Positions 36,459-45,767 are shown, counted from the stretch's first letter. The stretch is 64,000 bases of DNA from Acidobacteriota bacterium (GCA_016192145.1 JACPUT010000002.1:248001-312000); one strand, 5' to 3'. The notes: generated by a model not told the origin, from the sequence alone. Program-made: numbers and translations.

Positions 36459-36908
36459 ATGCGCTGGCTCTCCATCGATCACGGCACCCGGAAGATCGGC
36501 CTCGCCTTTTCCGACGAGCTGGAGATCCTCGCCAGCCCCTTCGAGGTGTGGCCCGTGCCCGCCCAGGGCGAGGGGCCCCTCCTCGATCGCCTGGCCCGGC
36601 TCTGCAAGGAGGAAGGCGTGCAGGCCCTTTGCGTGGGGCTGCCCCGGCACAAGGACGGGGCCGAGAGCGCCACGGCCCCCGCGGCCCGGGCCTTCGGCGA
36701 GGCCCTGGCCCTCCGCACGGGCCTGCCCCTGCGCTTCGCGGACGAACACCTCAGCAGCGCTGAAGGGGACCGCCTGCTCCGGGAGCGGGGCGTGAAGCCT
36801 GACAAACGGAAGGCCCTACTTGATGCCGCCGCGGCGGCCGTGATTCTGCAGGACTTGCTCTCCCTCCGGCGATCGTCGGGGACCCCCCCGGCTCAAATGG
36901 GGGATTGA
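36459..36908 (+). CDS. ruvX: RuvX/YqgF-type nuclease
   Basis: A 149-residue RNase H-fold protein, called Holliday-junction resolvase RuvX, also linked to pre-16S rRNA maturation. The start WLSIDHGTRKIGLAFSD carries the first catalytic Asp7; CVGLPRHKDG, FADEHLSS and the final LLDAAAAAVIL supply the other acidic residues. The His after Asp7 (DHG rather than DyG) is a small variant. The C-terminal tail is short and low in complexity. Confidence 0.92.
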   Translation: MRWLSIDHGTRKIGLAFSDELEILASPFEVWPVPAQGEGPLLDRLARLCKEEGVQALCVGLPRHKDGAESATAPAARAFGEALALRTGLPLRFADEHLSSAEGDRLLRERGVKPDKRKALLDAAAAAVILQDLLSLRRSSGTPPAQMGD

Positions 36909-36969
36909 AAATCCCGTCACGAAGCCGAAGCTGGGGCATCCCATTCCCTATCGCCTGACTGGAGACCCC

Positions 36970-37596
36970 ATGCGCCGACCCTTCCTCTTTCTCGCTGCCC
37001 TCGCCCTCGTGGGGAGCAGCCTCTTCTCCCAAGACCGCACCATCGTCGTGGATCGCAACCACACCATGATCGGCTTCAAGGCGGCCACGTTTCTCTTCGG
37101 GGTGCCCGGCCGCTTCGAAAAATACACGGTGGACCTCAAGGGCGATCCGGATGCCGCGGATGGGGCGTCTGTGAAGGTGAGCATCGACACGGCTTCCATC
37201 AACACCGCCATCAAGAGCCGCGACGAGCACCTGCGCACGGCGGATTTCCTGGACGCGGTGAAGTACCCCAAGATCACCTTCACCTCCACCAAGGTCTGGC
37301 ACGAGGGCGGCAAGCTGATGACCACGGGGATGCTGGACCTCCACGGCGTGAAGAAGGAGATCGTGCTCGCCTTTGAAGAGGCCAAGGGCAAGAACGGCTC
37401 CGGCAATGACAGCTGGTCCTACGCGGCCACCCTGCCGCTCAACCGCAAGGAGTTCGGCATCGGAGCGGACACCATCGCCGCCAAGATCAGCCTCAAGGAC
37501 ACCGTGGAGCTGAACCTCCTGCTGGTGGTCTACGCGGAGGATGCCAAGCCGGAGCCGATCCAATTGAAGAAGGCGCCTGCGCGCAAAAAGGGCTGA
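36970..37596 (+). CDS. YceI-family periplasmic protein
   Basis: A 208-residue protein with a signal peptide (FLFLAALALVGSSLFS). The lipocalin-like YceI barrel is clear: VDRNHTMIGFKA, VKVSIDTASINT, RDEHLRTADFLDAVKYPKITF and LTMHGV-like MLDLHGVKKEI. The family binds isoprenoid or fatty ligands such as polyprenyl chains. The tail is Lys-rich. It seems monocistronic; ATG 36970 follows GGAGA. Confidence 0.9.
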   Translation: MRRPFLFLAALALVGSSLFSQDRTIVVDRNHTMIGFKAATFLFGVPGRFEKYTVDLKGDPDAADGASVKVSIDTASINTAIKSRDEHLRTADFLDAVKYPKITFTSTKVWHEGGKLMTTGMLDLHGVKKEIVLAFEEAKGKNGSGNDSWSYAATLPLNRKEFGIGADTIAAKISLKDTVELNLLLVVYAEDAKPEPIQLKKAPARKKG

Positions 37597-37606
37597 TCCC
37601 CCCGGC

Positions 37607-38260
37607 TCACCCCAACCGCACCGTCCGCTCACAGCGCGCGGCCAGCTCGGGGTTGTGGGTGACGATGAGCGTGGTGGGGCGCAGTTCGCCGTGGAGCTTC
37701 AGCAGGAAGCCGAAGACCTCCTCCGCCGTTTCGGGATCGAGGTTGCCCGTGGGTTCGTCCAGGAGCCAGAGGCCGGGCTTGCGCACGAGGGCGCGCACGA
37801 GGCCCACGCGGGCGGCCTGGCCGCCGCTGAGCTGGCTGGGGAAGCGGGCACTGAGGTCGGCGAGGCCCACGGTGTCGAGGAGGTGGGAGATCCAGGCTTC
37901 GTGGGCCTCGGTGACGGGGCCTTCCGCCAAGAGGGGCAGGCTGAGGTTCTCCCGCACGGTGAACTCGGGCAGCAGGTGGGGCGATTGGAAGGCGAGGCCG
38001 ATGTGATGGCGCCGCCAGAGGCTGCCGGCGGTGGGATCGGCCTGGGGCACGGGGTTGGCGCCGAGGGTGATGGCGCCGGAATCCCAATGGTCCAGGGCGG
38101 CCACGCAGTTCAGCAGCGTCGTCTTGCCCACGCCGCTCATCCCCACGAGGGCGCAGAGGGTGCCCGCGGACACGGCCAGATCGAGCCCCTTGAACACGGG
38201 GTGCTCGGCGCCGGGGTAGGTCTTGTGCAGGCCCTGGATGGCGAGGTTGAGGCCGATCAT
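37607..38260 (-). CDS. LolD-like ABC transporter ATPase
   Basis: A 217-residue ABC ATPase of the LolD/MacB/FtsE group. The Walker A reads GMSGVGKTT (common form GPSGSGKST), the signature is LSGGQAARVGLVRAL, and Walker B is LWLLDEPTGNLD, followed by a switch His in THNPELA. Its likely partner is the LolC/E-like permease at 38972-40195. An exonuclease gene and a repeat element separate the two. The pair would extract lipoproteins from the inner membrane. The ORF extends upstream into the repeat, so I chose ATG 38260. Confidence 0.85.
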   Translation of the reverse strand: MIGLNLAIQGLHKTYPGAEHPVFKGLDLAVSAGTLCALVGMSGVGKTTLLNCVAALDHWDSGAITLGANPVPQADPTAGSLWRRHHIGLAFQSPHLLPEFTVRENLSLPLLAEGPVTEAHEAWISHLLDTVGLADLSARFPSQLSGGQAARVGLVRALVRKPGLWLLDEPTGNLDPETAEEVFGFLLKLHGELRPTTLIVTHNPELAARCERTVRLG

Positions 38261-38279
38261 TTCGCTCCCTGGGGTCGCG

Positions 38280-38414
38280 GGCTGGAGACCAGAGGCTGGA
38301 GGCTGGAGGTTGGGAACGGACTGCGGGCGGATCGCCCGCAGATGAAGGCTGAATGCGGGGCTCCGCCCCGCCGCGCTTTCCACCTCCAGCCTGCGGTGTC
38401 CAGCCTCCAGCCTC
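38280..38414. repeat. Inverted-repeat element, GGCTGGA family, copy 2
   Basis: The left arm 38280-38315 is made of GGCTGGA(G) units; the right arm 38380-38414 is the imperfect reverse complement. Two perfect hairpins lie inside: CTGCGGGCG-GAT-CGCCCGCAG (38321-38341) and GCGGGGC-TCC-GCCCCGC (38355-38371). It ends at the base before the exonuclease stop codon. Confidence 0.85.
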
Positions 38415-38975
38415 TCATCGCATCAGCTCCACGAGCCTGCCGTAGAGCTCGGCGGTGGCGAGGGCGTCGCCCAGGGCCGTGTGGCGCTTCTCGGTGGGCA
38501 CTTCGATGCCGAAGTGGGCGAAGAGGCCATCGCTGCTGAGGCGCAGATCCGCGGGCAGGCGGCCGGCCTGCTGGAGGCCGAAGGCCAGCGCGTGGGTATC
38601 CACCGTGCGGTGGTGGAAGCGGGGCTCCAGCGCGACGCCCTGGGAGGCGAAGAAGGCCCCCAGGAAGGCCCGGTCGAAGGCGATGTTGTGGCCCACGAGG
38701 GTGATGGCACCACCGCCGAAGTGGCGGGTGCAGAAGGTCTCCAGCGCCACGATCACCTGGGCGGGCTCCGCGGCGAGCGCGTGGTGGGTGGCGAGGTCGA
38801 TGCGGTTCACCTTCATGCCACCGCCGGTGACGACGTAGGGCTCGTGCTTCACGGCGAGCTCCACGGCTTCGAGGACGCGGCCGTCCTCCCAGGCGACGAG
38901 GCCGAGCGTCAGCAGGCTGTGGCGGCTTGCGTCGAGGCCGCCGGTTTCGGTGTCGAAGACGAGGAGGCGGGTCAT
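38415..38975 (-). CDS. DEDDh 3'-5' exonuclease, DnaQ-like
   Basis: A 186-residue exonuclease of the RNase T/DnaQ fold. Exo I is VFDTETGG (Asp8, Glu10), Exo II HNIAFDRAFL and Exo III HTALGDALAT with the His and Asp. It has no polymerase-binding extension, so it may be a stand-alone DnaQ-like nuclease or the proofreading subunit; this cannot be decided here. The start overlaps the permease stop as ATGA, which is odd for unrelated functions. Confidence 0.87.
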   Translation of the reverse strand: MTRLLVFDTETGGLDASRHSLLTLGLVAWEDGRVLEAVELAVKHEPYVVTGGGMKVNRIDLATHHALAAEPAQVIVALETFCTRHFGGGAITLVGHNIAFDRAFLGAFFASQGVALEPRFHHRTVDTHALAFGLQQAGRLPADLRLSSDGLFAHFGIEVPTEKRHTALGDALATAELYGRLVELMR

Positions 38976-40195
38976 TCGGCCCTCAGCGAATCCACGGGAT
39001 CCACGCTGGCGGCGCGCCGGGCGGGGAGGCGGCTGGCGAGCCAGGCCACCAGGAGGGGGAAGGCGGCGGCGAAGAAGATGTCCAGGGCGGTGAGGCGGAA
39101 GGGCACGTAGGTGATGAAGTCGTAGACGCTGGGGGGCAGCTTCACCAGCTTGAAGCGGTCGGCGATCCAGCAGGCGGGGAGGGCGAGGGCGAGGCCCCAG
39201 GCCGTGCCGACGAGACCGATGCGCAGGCCCATGCGCTGGAAGAGGCCCGCCACCTGATCGGGCGTGGCGCCCAGCGCCAGGAGGGTGCCCAGATCCCGCC
39301 GTTTCTCGGTGATGAGGAGCACGAGGCTCGCCACGATGTTGAAGGCGGCGATGCAGACGATGAGGCCGAGGATGCCCGTGAAGATCCACTTCTCCACCTT
39401 GAGGGCGGCGAAGAGCTGCTTGTTGGTGTCGCGCAGATCCGCGGAGAGCCAGCCCGCGCCCAGGGCCTTCGTCGCCCGCGCCTTCACCTCGTCGATGGCC
39501 TCCAGGTTTTCCGCGCGGACCTCCAGGAACTCGGGCCCCTCGGCCCGGGCGATGCGGAGGCCATCGGCCAGGGAGATGAAGGCCCAGCCGCGATCGTACT
39601 CGGAGATGTGGCTCTGGAAGGTGCCCGCCACCTTGAAGGCGGCGAATTTGGGCTGCACGCCGCCCAGGCCCAGTTCCAGGCGCATGAAGGCCACCGTCAC
39701 CGTGTCTCCCACGCGCAAGGCGAGGGTCCGGGCCAGCTCCTGGCCGATGAGGATCTGGCCCTCCTGGAGCTCGGCGATGCGGAGGGGCGTGGTGCTTTCG
39801 AAGATGCTGCTGGTGCTGGCGGCGGTCCTGGGATCCACGGCCTTGATCACCACGCCCTCCGGCGGGGCATCCGGCGCGCCGCCCTTGAGCAGGCCCTTCT
39901 CCAACCGCATGGGGCTCACGCCCGCAACGCCCGGCACGGCGCGCAGCTTCGCGGCCGCGGCGTCGGCCTCCCGGATGTCGCCCGCGTAGGGGGCCAGGCT
40001 GAAGTGGGCGGTGGCGCGGAAGAGCGTCGACTGGATCTCCTCGCGGAACCCGTTCATGAGGGCCATGCAGACAACCATGGCGAAGACGCCCAGGGCCGTG
40101 CCCACGAGGGCGAAGCGCACCATCACCTTCACGAAGGCGCCCTTGCGGCGGGCCCGGAGGTAGCGGTCGGAGACGACCTGGATGAACGAAGCCAT
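38972..40195 (-). CDS. LolC/LolE-type ABC transporter permease
   Basis: A 407-residue permease of the FtsX/MacB fold. One helix near 20-45, a large periplasmic domain (about 50-270) and three helices near 275-300, 320-350 and 370-395 fit LolC/LolE. The start MASFIQVVSDRYLRARRKGAFVKVM resembles the RYLRARRKxGFVS opening of that family. It would release outer-membrane lipoproteins together with the LolD-like ATPase at 37607-38260. Only one permease gene is visible, so it may act as a homodimer. Confidence 0.9.
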   Translation of the reverse strand: MASFIQVVSDRYLRARRKGAFVKVMVRFALVGTALGVFAMVVCMALMNGFREEIQSTLFRATAHFSLAPYAGDIREADAAAAKLRAVPGVAGVSPMRLEKGLLKGGAPDAPPEGVVIKAVDPRTAASTSSIFESTTPLRIAELQEGQILIGQELARTLALRVGDTVTVAFMRLELGLGGVQPKFAAFKVAGTFQSHISEYDRGWAFISLADGLRIARAEGPEFLEVRAENLEAIDEVKARATKALGAGWLSADLRDTNKQLFAALKVEKWIFTGILGLIVCIAAFNIVASLVLLITEKRRDLGTLLALGATPDQVAGLFQRMGLRIGLVGTAWGLALALPACWIADRFKLVKLPPSVYDFITYVPFRLTALDIFFAAAFPLLVAWLASRLPARRAASVDPVDSLRAE

Positions 40196-40229
40196 GTCCC
40201 TAGGCTAACCCGCCCCGGGTTGGAATCGC

Positions 40230-43049
40230 CTATCTCAGCCCTTCGACCAGGTACAGCTCGCTGAGCTGCTTGTCGTAGGTGAAGGCGAAGGCCTTGGCCT
40301 CGGGATTGATGAAGACGCCCCGGGTCTGCAGGTGGCCCGCGGGGTCGGGGGGGGTGAAGGCCATGAGCTGCTTCCGGGCGCCCGTCTTCAGCTCCAGGCG
40401 CGTGAGCGTCACCGGGAGCACGGAAAGCTCGGGCCGGAGGTGGATGGCGGCGCCATCGGCGCTCCAGCCGACGACCCGCTCGCCGGGAAGCATGCCTTGG
40501 ATGGCGGTGGGCGGGCCTCCTTCCATGGGCTGGATGAACCACTCCCGCGAGTTGCCGGAGACGATGAGGCGGGAGCCATCCGGGGAGATGGGGTTGAGGC
40601 CCGCGTAGAACAGTCCCAGGCCCTCGGACGTGAGGAGGCGGGGCGCTCCGCCCTTGCGGTCCAGGAGCACCCAGTGGTCGCCGCCCTTCGTGGTGAGGGT
40701 GGTCGCCACATGCCGGCCGTCGGGGAGCAGGTGGGCGTAGCCGGGGTCCTCGAAGCCCGTGGGGATGGGCACGGCGAAGGGGCGGCCCAAGCTCGTGGGC
40801 ACGAAGAGGATGAACCGGGCCCGGGCCCCGGGATCGCCGAGGCGCTGAGGGTCCAGGCCCGCTTCCTGGAGGGCGGTCGCCCAGGCCGGATCCAGATCCT
40901 GGGCGCCCAGCGCGGCCAGATCCATGTGCACCCAGCGCCCATCGGCCGAGAGGCTCTGGGGGAGGCCGCGGCCCAGCTTGAGGGGTGGACCGCCTTCCAG
41001 GGGGCGCAGGAAGGCGCCATCCCGGGGGGTGCCCCCTTCCATGACGGGGGATTCCAGGAGCAGGAGGCTGCGGCCATCGGCGCTGAGGCCCTTGGCCTGG
41101 GTGCCGCCCAGGATGGAGAGGTCCCGGGCCTGGGCCTCGCCAGCCTTCAGGGCCAGCACGCCACGGCGGACCTGATGGTGGGTCAGAAGGGCGCGGCCTC
41201 CGGCGGAGACATCCATGAGCTGATAGGTGCCGCCCCCCCGCCAGAGGTAGCGCTGCCTGCCGGACAGGGAAAGGGCCCACAAGGCGGTCTGATCCCCCTG
41301 GAGTTCCGAGATCCACAGCTCGCCGCCCGGGCCCCAGGCGAGGCCCGTGAAGGTGTCGCCGTTGCTGTCGCCCTCCTTCACGAACAGGGAACGCCGCTGG
41401 CCGTTCCGGTCGTAGACGGCGATCTCGGACCGGGCCGCGGAATCCGAATCCAGCAGGGCCAGCAGGGCGCCGTCCTTCGAAGGATGGAGCTGCCGGAGCG
41501 TCCGCGAGCTCCAGCTGCCGCTGAGGATCTCCTTGCCAGCCGGGAACTGGAGGTGGAACTGGACCTTGGGATCCACGCTGAGGGTGGCGAGCCCCTCGCC
41601 ATCCCAGAAGGCCTCGGTGACATCCTCCTGCAGATCCCGATGCGCGCCGCCGCCACCGGGGGCCCGGGCGAGGAGCCCCTGGTAGCGGCCGCCGAAGCGG
41701 AAGCGGGGCCCCCGGAGGAAGGCGAGCTCATTGGTCGGGGAGACCCCCAGCAGCAGGGCATCCGGGATGCCGAGGGCCTTGGGTTCCGTGTTTCCGGGGT
41801 GGAGCACGAAGAGCTCCGGCCGGCCGCCAGCCACCCGCTGGGAGAAGTAGATGGTCTTGCCATCGGGGCCGAAGCGGGCGGATTCGATGCTGCCGGGCTC
41901 GAAGCTCAGGCGGTGGAAGGCGGGCGGGGGATCGGGCCGTCCCAGGTGGAGGAGGTTGGCGGCGCCGAGCGCCACGGCGAGGAGGGCGCTCGCTCCCACG
42001 GTGAGGGCGACGGTGCCCGAAGCCCTCCGTCGTGCCTGGGCCCTGGGTTCAGCCCCTGGAGGCGAGGAGAGGCTGGAGAGGGTCGAGAGCCCGTAGGCCA
42101 GATCCTGCATGGACTGGAAGCGCCGGGAGGGCTCCTTCTCCAGGCAGTGGTGGACGAGGCGATCCAGGGCCGGGGGGATCAGGCCCCGGGTGCCCGTGAG
42201 CTCCGCGGGCTCCTCCTCCAGGATGGCGGAGAGGGTCTGGGTGGCGGTGTCGCGGTGGAAGGCCTTGCGGCCCGCCAGCATCTCGTAGAGCACCACGCCG
42301 AGGGTGAAGATGTCCGAACGGTGGTCGGCGGCCTGGCCCTTCACCTGCTCGGGGGACATGTAACCCACCGTGCCGAGGATGGCGCCCACCTGGGTCTGGC
42401 CGCCCTGGGAGCCGCTGCCGGCCTGCGTGGGCAGCGTGGAGAGCGGAACGCTGGAACCGGACCATCCGGAGAACTCCCCGGGAGGCCGCTCGGAGCCGGA
42501 CCACTCGGAGATCTGGGTCTGGGGGCCCTCGCCTTCGAGCGCCTGAACGGGGGCCTCGACGATGGCCGGGGATCGGACCTTGGCCAGGCCGAAGTCCAGC
42601 ACCTTCACGTGGCCGTCGCGGGTGAGGATCACGTTGTCGGGTTTGATATCGCGGTGCACGATGCCCTTGGCATGGGCGGCGGCGAGCCCCTCCGCCATCT
42701 GGCGGGCGATCTCCACGGCCTTCTTCGGGGCCAAGGCGCCCGCTTTCAGGCGCTCCCGGAGGGATTCCCCCTCGAGGAGCTCCATCACCGCGTAGGTGTG
42801 GTCGCCTTCGCGGCCGAAGTCGTAGATGCCGAGGATGTTGGGGTGGTTGAGCGCCGCGACGGCCTTGGCCTCCCGCTCGAACCGCGCCAGGAGATCGCCG
42901 CTCCGGGCCAGGGAGGGCGGCAGAACCTTGATGGCCACCATCCGGTCGAGCTTGGGGTCCCGGGCCTTGTAGACCTCGCCCATGCCCCCCGCCCCGATCT
43001 GGGACAGGACTTCGTAGGGGCCTAGGCGGGTGCCGGGGGCGAGAGTCAT
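40230..43049 (-). CDS. Ser/Thr kinase fused to a TolB-like propeller
   Basis: A 939-residue membrane kinase. Residues 1-270 are a PknB-type (Hanks) kinase with P-loop GAGGMGEVYKARD, Lys41 in AIKVLP, catalytic HRDIKPDN (Asp134) and DFGLA (Asp152). A Ser/Gly-rich insert sits in the C-lobe (about 165-215). A juxtamembrane segment and one helix (about 340-365) lead to an extracytoplasmic beta-propeller of about 570 residues with LSPDGSRL-like blades. The frame is open upstream; ATG 43049 starts the kinase fold. The substrate is unknown; it ends 34 bases before the LolC/E-like gene. Confidence 0.92.
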   Translation of the reverse strand: MTLAPGTRLGPYEVLSQIGAGGMGEVYKARDPKLDRMVAIKVLPPSLARSGDLLARFEREAKAVAALNHPNILGIYDFGREGDHTYAVMELLEGESLRERLKAGALAPKKAVEIARQMAEGLAAAHAKGIVHRDIKPDNVILTRDGHVKVLDFGLAKVRSPAIVEAPVQALEGEGPQTQISEWSGSERPPGEFSGWSGSSVPLSTLPTQAGSGSQGGQTQVGAILGTVGYMSPEQVKGQAADHRSDIFTLGVVLYEMLAGRKAFHRDTATQTLSAILEEEPAELTGTRGLIPPALDRLVHHCLEKEPSRRFQSMQDLAYGLSTLSSLSSPPGAEPRAQARRRASGTVALTVGASALLAVALGAANLLHLGRPDPPPAFHRLSFEPGSIESARFGPDGKTIYFSQRVAGGRPELFVLHPGNTEPKALGIPDALLLGVSPTNELAFLRGPRFRFGGRYQGLLARAPGGGGAHRDLQEDVTEAFWDGEGLATLSVDPKVQFHLQFPAGKEILSGSWSSRTLRQLHPSKDGALLALLDSDSAARSEIAVYDRNGQRRSLFVKEGDSNGDTFTGLAWGPGGELWISELQGDQTALWALSLSGRQRYLWRGGGTYQLMDVSAGGRALLTHHQVRRGVLALKAGEAQARDLSILGGTQAKGLSADGRSLLLLESPVMEGGTPRDGAFLRPLEGGPPLKLGRGLPQSLSADGRWVHMDLAALGAQDLDPAWATALQEAGLDPQRLGDPGARARFILFVPTSLGRPFAVPIPTGFEDPGYAHLLPDGRHVATTLTTKGGDHWVLLDRKGGAPRLLTSEGLGLFYAGLNPISPDGSRLIVSGNSREWFIQPMEGGPPTAIQGMLPGERVVGWSADGAAIHLRPELSVLPVTLTRLELKTGARKQLMAFTPPDPAGHLQTRGVFINPEAKAFAFTYDKQLSELYLVEGLR

Positions 43050-43122
43050 GCGATCACCGGAGGGTGGAGGCAGTATTGCAGAGGTCGGGGCACTAACCGA
43101 CGCCACCTTCCCAGGCACGCTC

Positions 43123-44424
43123 CTAGAGCCCCACCAGGCCATCGATCATGGAGGAGAGGTTCTCGTCGTGGTCGTAGGGCTTCACGAGGATCTGATCCAC
43201 GCCGGCCCGCTTGGCGGCGAGCACCATGACCGTTTGCACCGTCTCCGCCGCGAGGAGCACCGGGGGCTTGGAGTCCCCCAGGCGCTGCTGGAGGAAGTCG
43301 GCAAGCTCCATGCCCTTGAGCTCGGCAACGCCACCATCGATGAGAACGAGGCTGAGGCCGGGCTGTTCCAGGGCTTCGAGCATCTCCGTGAGGGTTCCCG
43401 CGAGATAGATGCGCTGGTAGCCCTGATCGAGGAGGAAGGACTGGAGCCAATCCCGGTCGGGGTGATCTTCCATGGCGACGAGGATGGCGCGGGTGCGTTT
43501 CTTCAGGTTGGACAGGGCCGCGGAGCGGTCCTGCTTGGCGTCCCCGTTTCCGAGGGCCGGGGCGGCTTCGGCAGGCATGGCGGAGGCCGGGGAAGGGGCG
43601 GCGGAGGGGGGCGCAGGCGGCGCCGGAGCTGGAGCCGGGGGCTCCTGCCGGGGCTCCGGGCGCGGGGGTTCGGGTTCCCGGGGTTTTTCCGCGGCCCGAC
43701 GGGCCTTGGGGGGCACGGTGGAGGGGATGGCCGTGCTGCGCGAGGCGACCAGGCCCTTCAGGGCACCTTGCTCACTGCTGAAGCTGATGCCCAGGTAGAG
43801 CGTGGCCCCATCCATCTGGGCGTAGGCCACCTTGCCATCGGTTTCGATGTTGGGCGCCTTCGGCAGCTTGCTGAGCTTGACCATCATCAGGGGGGTGCCG
43901 GGCATCATGAGGTTCTGGGAGGGGTGCAGCTTGCGCTCGCCCTTGATCTCCATGGCCTTTTCCACCTTGAGGCGGAAGCCGCCTTCGCTGACGTTCTCCA
44001 CGGTGCCCGTGGCGCCGATGCCATCGAAGAGCCCGGTCAGGGCGGTGCCGGTGGCGCCTTCCTTGGAGCTGATGCGGGCCCGGGGTTTCTTCCGCCGCTC
44101 GGCCAGCTCGATCTCGGTGGGAGGGGCCACCTGCAACACGCCGTTCTTGATCTCGAAGGCCCGCAGCTTGATGCGCAGGCGCAGCCCATCGATCACCAGC
44201 AGGACGGTGAATTTGTCGCCCTTCTCCACGGGCATGAGGCCGGAGGCGGAGAAGCTCACGCGGTCATCGAGGATGGCCTGGACGTGGGCCGGGAGTTCCC
44301 GCCCCTTGGGATCGATGAGGGTGAGGGCCATGCGCTTGGCTTGGGCATCTTCCAAATAGGCGAGGGCCAGATCGGATCCCCCCCGATCGTCCTTCTCCTT
44401 GCCGAATAGCTTGGCGATCACCAT
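43123..44424 (-). CDS. PilZ domain plus receiver-like domain protein
   Basis: A 433-residue protein. A PilZ-like domain at about 105-225 has RRKKPRARI and, later, ENVSEGGFRL, close to the RxxxR and [D/N]xSxxG c-di-GMP-binding motifs. A Pro/Ala-rich linker (about 235-305) joins a receiver-type domain (about 315-433). The receiver has acidic residues in MEDHPD, a candidate phospho-Asp in LVLIDGG and the Lys in LVKPY. An N-terminal 95-residue YcgR-N/flagellar brake-like domain is possible. It could couple c-di-GMP and phosphorylation, for example in motility. Confidence 0.78.
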   Translation of the reverse strand: MVIAKLFGKEKDDRGGSDLALAYLEDAQAKRMALTLIDPKGRELPAHVQAILDDRVSFSASGLMPVEKGDKFTVLLVIDGLRLRIKLRAFEIKNGVLQVAPPTEIELAERRKKPRARISSKEGATGTALTGLFDGIGATGTVENVSEGGFRLKVEKAMEIKGERKLHPSQNLMMPGTPLMMVKLSKLPKAPNIETDGKVAYAQMDGATLYLGISFSSEQGALKGLVASRSTAIPSTVPPKARRAAEKPREPEPPRPEPRQEPPAPAPAPPAPPSAAPSPASAMPAEAAPALGNGDAKQDRSAALSNLKKRTRAILVAMEDHPDRDWLQSFLLDQGYQRIYLAGTLTEMLEALEQPGLSLVLIDGGVAELKGMELADFLQQRLGDSKPPVLLAAETVQTVMVLAAKRAGVDQILVKPYDHDENLSSMIDGLVGL

Positions 44425-44555
44425 GGATGTGCGGGCCCTATTGATGCTTCCTAGCGGGGCCTATCGGTCGGGCCTGGGAGGGACATGACAACGGTTCAAT
44501 ACAACCTGAGCTTTGCTGGGGAGTATAGGCGCGCGGACGGTGCGATAATCGGGGG

Positions 44556-45767
44556 ATGACAGGATCCCTCGAATTGCCCCGCTGCCTGCTCGTTGCCCAC
44601 CAGGGGCCGGAGGATCGGGAGGAATTCATTGAGGACCACCTGGAGGAGCTGGGCGAGCTGGCCCGGTCCTGCGGTTATTCCGTGATGTCCCGGCACCGGC
44701 TGAAGCGCTCCCAGGTGGCTTCCAAGACCTTTTACGGCTCCGGCCAGCTGGAGGCCCTGGCCTCCGAGGCCCGGCGCAGTGGCTGCATGCTGCTCATCTG
44801 CGATGACGAGCTCACGGGCTCCCAGGTGAACGCCATCGAGAAGATCACGGGCCTCAAGTGCATGGACCGCACGGGCCTGATCCTCAACATCTTCGAGCAG
44901 CGGGCCCAGACCCGGGAGGCCAAGGCCCAGGTGGAACTGGCCCGCTGCGAGTACGAGCTGCCCCGCCTCAAGGGCCAGTGGACCCACCTGGAGCGCCAGG
45001 GGGGCGGCGTGGGCCTCCGGGGTGGCCCCGGTGAGACCCAGATCGAGGTGGACCGCCGCATGCTGCGCACCCGCATCAGCCAGCTGAAGCGGGAGCTGGA
45101 ACACCTGGAGACCGTGCGGGAGACCCAGCGCCAGGGCCGGCCCAAGGGCCTGCCCCGGGTGGCCCTCGTGGGCTACACCAATGCCGGCAAGACCACCCTC
45201 CTCAAGGCTTTGACCGGGGAGGGCGAGCCCCAGGACCTGCTCTTCGCCACCCTGGACACCACCACCCGCAAGGCCTGGCTGGGGGCCGACTTCAACCCCG
45301 AGACGGGGGAGGGGGATCCCACCCCCAAGCACGCCCTCGTGGCCGATACCGTGGGTTTCATCCGCAAGCTGCCCCATCAGCTGGTGGCCGCCTTCCGCAG
45401 CACCCTGGGCGAGGTCCGCACGGCGGACGCCCTCCTGGTGGTGGCCGACGCCAGCCATCCGGAGGTCGAGGACCACCTCAAGGTGGTGGGGCAGACCCTC
45501 CGGGAAATCGGCTGCATGGATGATGGGGATCTGGCCCAGCCCCGCCTCCTGGTGCTCAACCAGATCGATAAGCTGCCCCGGCCCAAACGGCTGGATCTCA
45601 AGCGGCGCCACCCCATGGCCGTCCATGCCGTGGCCGTGGAGGGCCTGGGCCTTGATGAGATCCGGGAGTGGCTGCGGGAGCTGATCCCCGGCCCCATGCC
45701 CGCCCGGGCCCTGGAGTGGTGGGAGCTGCCCAACGGCCAGCCGCCGAGGGCCGTGGGGCAGGAGTAG
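44556..45767 (+). CDS. hflX: Ribosome-associated GTPase HflX
   Basis: A 403-residue GTPase that rescues stalled or stressed ribosomes. The N-terminal HflX domain and glycine-rich GGGVGLRGGPGETQIE linker region are diagnostic, followed by a coiled helical segment. The G domain starts GYTNAGKTTLLKAL (G1), DTVGFIRKLP (G3) and NQIDKL (G4). A 15-residue insert after switch I, ETGEGDPTPKH, is not usual. It stands alone; hfq is not adjacent. Confidence 0.95.
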   Translation: MTGSLELPRCLLVAHQGPEDREEFIEDHLEELGELARSCGYSVMSRHRLKRSQVASKTFYGSGQLEALASEARRSGCMLLICDDELTGSQVNAIEKITGLKCMDRTGLILNIFEQRAQTREAKAQVELARCEYELPRLKGQWTHLERQGGGVGLRGGPGETQIEVDRRMLRTRISQLKRELEHLETVRETQRQGRPKGLPRVALVGYTNAGKTTLLKALTGEGEPQDLLFATLDTTTRKAWLGADFNPETGEGDPTPKHALVADTVGFIRKLPHQLVAAFRSTLGEVRTADALLVVADASHPEVEDHLKVVGQTLREIGCMDDGDLAQPRLLVLNQIDKLPRPKRLDLKRRHPMAVHAVAVEGLGLDEIREWLRELIPGPMPARALEWWELPNGQPPRAVGQE

